Part shown: positions 59,102 through 64,000 of the stretch, piece after piece
How the letters are laid out: each line of letters begins with the position of its first letter
Position numbering within the stretch: the stretch's first letter is position 1
Source of the DNA: Desulfobacula sp.
GTDB lineage: Bacteria > Desulfobacterota > Desulfobacteria > Desulfobacterales > Desulfobacteraceae
NCBI RefSeq assembly: GCF_014237455.1
Contig: NZ_JABZFL010000111.1
Coordinates: forward strand, 1 to 64,000
Length of the DNA stretch: 64,000 bases
Direction of reading: 5' to 3'
Translations under genes and position numbers: made by a program
The notes under the pieces: model-generated
Seen by the model: the letters and a program-made list of their open reading frames with translations, nothing else
What the model was told of the DNA's origin: nothing
The model's database searches: none

Positions 59102-59891
59102 ATGTTTGACTATAAGCTTTTAGAAGCACTGGCCTGTGTGGTCCATGAGCAGGGGTTTGATAAAGCCTCCCGGAAATTGCACATTACCCAGTCAGCCGTA
59201 TCCCAGCGTATAAAATTATTGGAAGACCAGGTTGGACAGGTCCTGGTCACCCGGATGATTCCGCCACAGGCAACCCGGGATGGCAAACGGCTGTTAAAAC
59301 ATTATATGCAGGTGAAAAGCCTTGAGACTGATCTTGAAAGGACCATGGAAACAAAAGAAGGAAAAAACTTTCAGGTCTTTCCCATCGGTATAAATGCCGA
59401 TAGTCTTGCCACCTGGTTTTTTCCTGCCATCGGCAGGTTCTTAAAAGATCATAAAGTCCTGTTGGATTTAAAGGTGGATGATCAGGATGAAACCCATAAA
59501 ATGCTTAGAAACGGGGAGGTTTCAGGCTGTATCAGTTCTGAAAAATTATCTGTGCAGGGGTGCCGTGTCACAGCCATCGGGACCATGAATTATCGTCTGG
59601 CAGCCACAAAGAACTTTATCAAACAGTATTTCCCGCGAGGGGTTGATGAACAAAGTGTGAAAATCGCTCCTGCCGTCATCGGAAAAATTTGCCCGGATGA
59701 TCATGGACGGACTGGCTTATGGAATGATACCCGATCTTCAGGGGCTTGAGCATATCAGATCCGGTCTCCTTGTTGATATTCTACCATCCTGTCATATCGG
59801 TGTTAAGCTTTACTGGCATCGCTGGAGTCTGAAGTCAAAACTTCTGGATGACTTTTCAAGATCAATTGTGAAAAATGGTGTGATCTGTTAA
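59102..59891 (+). pseudogene. argP: ArgP-type LysR regulator, broken
   Basis: The first 215-codon frame (59102-59749) shows an intact LysR HTH (ACVVHEQGFDKASRKLHITQSAVSQRIKLLE) and the ArgP motif INADSLATWFFPA. It leaves frame after APAVIGKI. The rest continues in another frame from about 59697 to 59891 (MDGLAYGMIPDLQGLE; KLYWHRWSLKSKL). About 30 residues of the expected effector domain are missing at the junction, so this is a deletion with frameshift and not just one base lost. It is probably inactive. Confidence 0.85.
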
Positions 59892-59900
59892 AAATAAATC

Positions 59901-61490
59901 ATGAGAATAAAATTAAAAGATATCATTGATCTGGATTATCTCATCAGCATGGATGATACTCTTGATTTTCAGGAAGATATTCAGTCGAGGGCAATCAAGG
60001 ATCGCAAGATTTACAATCAATGTAAGAGCGGGTTTCAAACCGAGAAAACCCTTTTGTTTTCATGGCTGGCTTTCAGGAAAGAGGAATTTTTTCAAGATGC
60101 GGATAAAAAGAGATTGACCCTGCTGCCGGGCAGAATTTTTTCTTCCCTTTACACCTGGATGGCCTATGCCATGGTTTTTTTAGGGGGTATTACAGGAATA
60201 TCCCTGGCATATTCATTTCTTGCCTACCATGGAGCCCGTCCAATCAATGTGACAATTTTTATGGCTTTATTTGTTGTCTTACAGGTGATATTGGTACTTT
60301 TCACCCTGATACTGGTGGTGCGAAAGACAATAGGAACGGGAAACAGCAAAAACCGGTTTCGCAGTTCAATCGTTCATACGCTGCTGTCATCTTTGTTTTT
60401 TAATGTATTGCCCAACATTCTGAAAAAAGCAGGCGGGGGCAGTTTTAAAAAAAATCTTGATGCCATGGAATACACCTCATCTCTTATTCGGATGAAGAAC
60501 AGGGAGTATAAGGCACTTTTCTTCTGGCCGTTTTTTCTTCTGACATCTGTGTTTGCCTTTAGTTTCTCAGCAGGCGCTCTTGGCGGAACATTTTTCAGGG
60601 TCGTTGTCAGCGACATGGCCTTTGGGTGGCAGTCCACGCTTATGGCGACAAGTGCGAAGGTCCATGATCTGGTTTCAATTATAGCCCTGCCCTGGTCCTG
60701 GTTTCTTCCGGATTCCCTTGTCCATCCGAGTCTTGAGCAAATAGAAGGAAGCCGGATTATTTTAAAAGACGGTATCTCTGTTCTGGCAACACAGGATCTG
60801 GTATCCTGGTGGCCGTTCATCTGCCTGGGAATTTTGTTTTATGCGGCTATTCCAAGAGGGATTCTTATCGTTGCCGGGGTGCTGGCCCAAAGACGAGCCT
60901 TAAAGAGTTTTAACTTTGACAGGCCCAGGTTCAGGCAGTTAATTATCAGGATGCAATCACCTGTTCTGGATATTAACGCCAATGAAGCTCCAGTGAGCAA
61001 AGCAATTGAAAAGAACTCGATCCTTCTTCATGACAGGGAGATGAAAGAAACGTCAACCTTTAAACCCGACCCTGACATTTTAGGTCAAAAGGCGTTGATC
61101 CTTGCCTCAAAAAGGATCTACTCTGAAAAAATAATTAAAAAAATCATCCAAGGGATTGAACAGCACTTATTTTTTGATGTGAAAGAGATGATCGGGGTCA
61201 GCTTTGATTATGAACAGGATACAGATGCTGTCCGTCAGATAAACGTCAGTGATGCGGATCAGATGATCCTGCTCCATGAAGTCTGGCAGCCGCCCATAAG
61301 AGGAGTACTCCATTATATTACACAGATAAAGGCAGCCATGCCGGAAGGCAAGCCACTGTGGGTATTGTTAACCCGGGATGCCGGGCAGGAAGATCTTGCA
61401 GTGGGTAACAATGATATTAATTATGATGTCTGGGAAAAAGCAATAGTTGCACTTGAAAATCCCGATATTCTGGCGAAAAGGTTTATTTAG
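59901..61490 (+). CDS. DUF2868 membrane protein
   Basis: This 529-residue protein has at least four membrane helices (clusters near 80-110, 115-140, 205-235 and 300-325) and a soluble C-terminal part from about 340. It matches DUF2868, which is nearly always found with a DUF3482 GTPase, the very next gene, 2 nt downstream. The pair likely forms a membrane-bound GTPase complex. Function is unknown. Translation begins at the ATG at 59901; no strong ribosome binding site is evident. Confidence 0.8.
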   Translation: MRIKLKDIIDLDYLISMDDTLDFQEDIQSRAIKDRKIYNQCKSGFQTEKTLLFSWLAFRKEEFFQDADKKRLTLLPGRIFSSLYTWMAYAMVFLGGITGISLAYSFLAYHGARPINVTIFMALFVVLQVILVLFTLILVVRKTIGTGNSKNRFRSSIVHTLLSSLFFNVLPNILKKAGGGSFKKNLDAMEYTSSLIRMKNREYKALFFWPFFLLTSVFAFSFSAGALGGTFFRVVVSDMAFGWQSTLMATSAKVHDLVSIIALPWSWFLPDSLVHPSLEQIEGSRIILKDGISVLATQDLVSWWPFICLGILFYAAIPRGILIVAGVLAQRRALKSFNFDRPRFRQLIIRMQSPVLDINANEAPVSKAIEKNSILLHDREMKETSTFKPDPDILGQKALILASKRIYSEKIIKKIIQGIEQHLFFDVKEMIGVSFDYEQDTDAVRQINVSDADQMILLHEVWQPPIRGVLHYITQIKAAMPEGKPLWVLLTRDAGQEDLAVGNNDINYDVWEKAIVALENPDILAKRFI

Positions 61491-61492
61491 CT

Positions 61493-62890
61493 ATGATACC
61501 GGAATTTGCCGTGCTGGGCCATCCCAATGAAGGAAAGTCTTCCGTGGTCTCCACCCTGACCGAAGACGACCGGATAAGGGTCAGCTGTATTCCCGGGGAA
61601 ACGACCGTATCAAGGCGATATACCGTAAAAATTGACGGGGAAGACATCATTCGGTTTGTGGATACACCCGGGTTTCAGGTGCCTCGGCAGACCCTTGCCT
61701 GGTTTAAAGCATTTGATGGCGATCCGGCCAAAATCGTTAACCGGTTTATCGATACGTTTAAAAAGGATCCTTTTTTTGCTGATGAGTGTGAACTTTTAAG
61801 CCCTGTGGCCAGGGGATCGGGTATTATTTATGTGGTAGATGGTTCCCGGCCGGTAAGAGATGACGATCTGGCGGAAATGGAAATTTTAAGGCTCACGGGA
61901 CGTGCGAGAATGGCCATTATTAATTCCAAAACAGAAAAGAAAGATTATACTTCGGACTGGCAACTTGAGTTTAGAAAGCATTTTAATTCCATTCGTCTGT
62001 TTAATTCAAACACTGCCAATTTTACGGAACGCATTAAGATGCTCGAAAGCCTTAAAGCCATTGACCAGGAATGGGAATCTGTGCTTTCCTATGTTATCCT
62101 GGTGTTTAAAAAAGATTGGCAAAAAAGAAATCGGCTGGTGACAGCCTTAATGGTTCAAGCCATTGAGAAAAGCCTTTCATTTTTTGTGTCTGAAACCATC
62201 ACACCATCTTCTGATCAGGAAGAGATCAAAGAAAGGCTCAATAAAAAATACCAGGCCCATATCAAGGAAACAGAGAAACAGATGTTCAAAAAGATCAGGG
62301 CCTTGTTTAAGCATCATCTTTTTGAGTATCATCTGTCGGACTATTCAATCCTTAAGCACGATCTGTTTTCAAAACAGACCTGGGAGCTCCTTGGCCTGAC
62401 AAAGGAACAGCTGGCAGCAGCAGGTGCTGTCATTGGCGGCACCATGGGGGCTGTGATTGATACAGCTGCCGCAGGAATTACCTTTGGTGTCTTTACCGCC
62501 ATAGGAGGGATCATAGGGGCAGGCTCCGCCTTGTTCGGTGGGAAAAAGATGGCGAAAAAGAAAACAGCCGGTATCCGGCTCGGCGGGGACAAGCTCCAAC
62601 TGGGCCCCAATAAAAACCTTCAATTCCTTTATATCCTGATTGATCGGGCGTTGATTTACTATTCCCATATCATCAACAGACCCCATGGCCGAAGGGATTT
62701 GCAGGATCAGCCTGAGAAAATTAAGAGCAAAAAGAAAGGATATTCCACAGGGTTTACCACAAGCCAGAGAAATATTTGCGCAAAGTTTTTTAAAGTTGTG
62801 ACCGGTCGCTTGTTTATCAAGGAGAAAAAAGCCATGTCAAATTTTGAAGAATTGATTGAATCCGTTTTAAATGAGATTTCCAAAAAATAA
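61493..62890 (+). CDS. DUF3482-type GTPase
   Basis: This 465-residue TRAFAC-like GTPase has G1 GHPNEGKSS (9-17), G3 DTPGF and a G4-like INSKTEK. The C-terminal DUF3482 part has a hydrophobic glycine/alanine-rich segment (AAAGAVIGGTMGAVIDTAAA, about 306-325) that may associate with membrane. It pairs with DUF2868 upstream; the two ORFs are separated by 2 nt. Confidence 0.85.
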   Translation: MIPEFAVLGHPNEGKSSVVSTLTEDDRIRVSCIPGETTVSRRYTVKIDGEDIIRFVDTPGFQVPRQTLAWFKAFDGDPAKIVNRFIDTFKKDPFFADECELLSPVARGSGIIYVVDGSRPVRDDDLAEMEILRLTGRARMAIINSKTEKKDYTSDWQLEFRKHFNSIRLFNSNTANFTERIKMLESLKAIDQEWESVLSYVILVFKKDWQKRNRLVTALMVQAIEKSLSFFVSETITPSSDQEEIKERLNKKYQAHIKETEKQMFKKIRALFKHHLFEYHLSDYSILKHDLFSKQTWELLGLTKEQLAAAGAVIGGTMGAVIDTAAAGITFGVFTAIGGIIGAGSALFGGKKMAKKKTAGIRLGGDKLQLGPNKNLQFLYILIDRALIYYSHIINRPHGRRDLQDQPEKIKSKKKGYSTGFTTSQRNICAKFFKVVTGRLFIKEKKAMSNFEELIESVLNEISKK

Positions 62891-63031
62891 CTGCGAGATA
62901 AAGGGCCGGTTGTTTTTGCAAAAGATTTATTGAATTTTTAATAAAAAACTTGTATCCGGATGGAAAATTCGCATATATTAACCGCTGGACCTAAAACTTG
63001 TTGACTGATAATTCAAAAGGAATTCTATCGC

Positions 63032-64000
63032 ATGCTATCAAATCTTTTCAGGCCGATCCGGATCGGCAATATGACCTCAAAAAACAGACTTTTAATGTCT
63101 GCCATGAGTATAAATTTTGGTGTGGACGAAAACTGCTGTGTGACCGATCAATTAATTGAGTATTTTGTAGAAAGAGCAAAAGGCGGGGTTGGCATGATGC
63201 TGGTGGGGGGCGGAAGCGTCCACCCCGGAGGACAGGAGCTGCCTGATCTTCCCCAGATGTATAATGATACTTGTATCCCGGCCCTTAAAAAAATGGTTCA
63301 AAGGGTAAAGCCGCATAACACCCTTTTCGGGGTGCAGCTCATGCATGGCGGACGTCAGTCCTATCTTCCTGAAAAAGTGGCCCCTTCTCCCATACCCGCG
63401 CCTGCCGTTGTGAAGGGCGAAGTCAGAGCATTGGAAATCGATGAAATAAAAGAGCTGGTCTCCTGCTTTGGAGATTCAGCCAGGCGATGCCGGGAAGCAG
63501 GGTTTGATTTTGTTGAGCTTCATGGCGCTCACGGATACTTGATCAACCAGTTCATGGCACCCAATTGTAATATCAGGACGGATGAATATGGGGGAGCTTT
63601 TGAAAACAGAACACGGTTTTTGTTTGAAATCATAGAGGACATCCAGGCAAAGACAGGCAAAGACTTTCCCATCGGAATACGAATCAATGGAAACGATTAT
63701 ATCGAAAACGGATGGGAACTTAAAGATACGGTAAGAATTGCACCTGAGCTTGAAAAAGCCGGTGTTGTATACCTTCATGTTTCAGGCGGGGTTTACGGAT
63801 CCACAGAGTTAACCATTCCTTCCATGTATACCCCGCATGGCTGTTTTGTCCATTTGGCGGAAGAAGTCAAAAAACACGTCAGCATTCCCGTGATTACCGT
63901 GGGCCGGATTAAATATCCGGACCATGCCGATCAGATTATCAAAGAGGGAAAGGCCGACATGGTGGCCCTGGGAAGGTCTGTCCTTGCAGATCCCTATTAT
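63032..64000 (+). CDS. NADH:flavin oxidoreductase, Old Yellow Enzyme family (5' part)
   Basis: The frame is open from the ATG at 63032 (behind AAAGGAA) to the window edge, 323 codons. LFRPIRIGNMTSKNRLLMSAMS, FGVQLMHGGRQS, FVELHGAHGYLINQF, IRTDEYGGAFENRTRF and ITVGRI are the FMN-barrel signatures. If the gene continues with an FAD/NAD domain it would be a 2,4-dienoyl-CoA reductase or enoate reductase; the window ends before this can be seen. It would fit the nearby beta-oxidation gene content. Confidence 0.9.
   Translation, partial: MLSNLFRPIRIGNMTSKNRLLMSAMSINFGVDENCCVTDQLIEYFVERAKGGVGMMLVGGGSVHPGGQELPDLPQMYNDTCIPALKKMVQRVKPHNTLFGVQLMHGGRQSYLPEKVAPSPIPAPAVVKGEVRALEIDEIKELVSCFGDSARRCREAGFDFVELHGAHGYLINQFMAPNCNIRTDEYGGAFENRTRFLFEIIEDIQAKTGKDFPIGIRINGNDYIENGWELKDTVRIAPELEKAGVVYLHVSGGVYGSTELTIPSMYTPHGCFVHLAEEVKKHVSIPVITVGRIKYPDHADQIIKEGKADMVALGRSVLADPYY

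Noticed and set aside
59697-59891. A separate 64-residue gene after the LysR gene
   Set aside because: Its sequence is the C-terminal part of ArgP (GLAYGMIPDLQ, LYWHRW), so it is one half of the broken gene.

Overview
The window looks like a chromosomal segment from an anaerobic deltaproteobacterium, most likely a Desulfobacteraceae-type sulfate reducer. This is inferred from gene content, not from a marker gene. The evidence is moderate to low GC with AT-rich gaps, the futalosine-route menaquinone gene mqnD, a FadN-type beta-oxidation pair, paired DUF2868/DUF3482 genes, an SSS-type sensor kinase system and a probable selenoprotein.

Layout: 1-760 holds a stretch with no recognised gene, tRNA-Glu(CUC) with its own promoter and terminator, and a small membrane protein. 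762-6770 is a minus-strand block: mltB, then the nitrogen-control operon glnD-glnB-glnA behind a near-perfect sigma-54 promoter, then tatA. 7000-9904 holds a MoxR/VWA pair and tatD. 10110-15174 is an envelope operon, ftsE-ftsX-envC-ctpA-divergent polysaccharide deacetylase. 15180-22679 is a minus-strand housekeeping run: mqnD-tilS-ftsH-folP-ybbR-coaX-Nudix. uvrA, a phytochelatin-synthase-like cysteine protease, a CGGC protein, a DUF89 protein and sbcDC fill 22.8-32.7 kb. 32.8-37.2 kb carries two small uncharacterised genes and the fad pair with TetR-type operator candidates. A terpenoid-cyclase-like toroid protein, an acyltransferase, an AEC transporter, a copper ATPase, an IS5-type remnant, an MBL hydrolase, a methyltransferase and argO follow.

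The most interesting part is 45.7-59.9 kb. First comes a DsbA/FrnE-like thioredoxin-fold gene whose first active-site cysteine codon is an in-frame TGA. A well-formed bacterial SECIS-type hairpin follows 11 nt later, so the gene very probably encodes a selenoprotein. Next is a sensory block: a Cache/PAS NarL-type kinase and its LuxR regulator, an acyl-CoA synthetase, a multi-pass permease, a small CbrX-like membrane protein, a CbrA-like SSS-fused kinase, a receiver-only regulator and a convergent PAS/degenerate-kinase/DUF294 nucleotidyltransferase fusion. I infer these sense and activate small organic or fatty acids. Last, an argP-type LysR gene is broken by a deletion plus frameshift, yet its promoter shares a 26-bp near-identical element with the argO exporter promoter about 13 kb away. 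A DUF2868/DUF3482 GTPase pair and the 5' part of an Old-Yellow-Enzyme-type reductase close the window.
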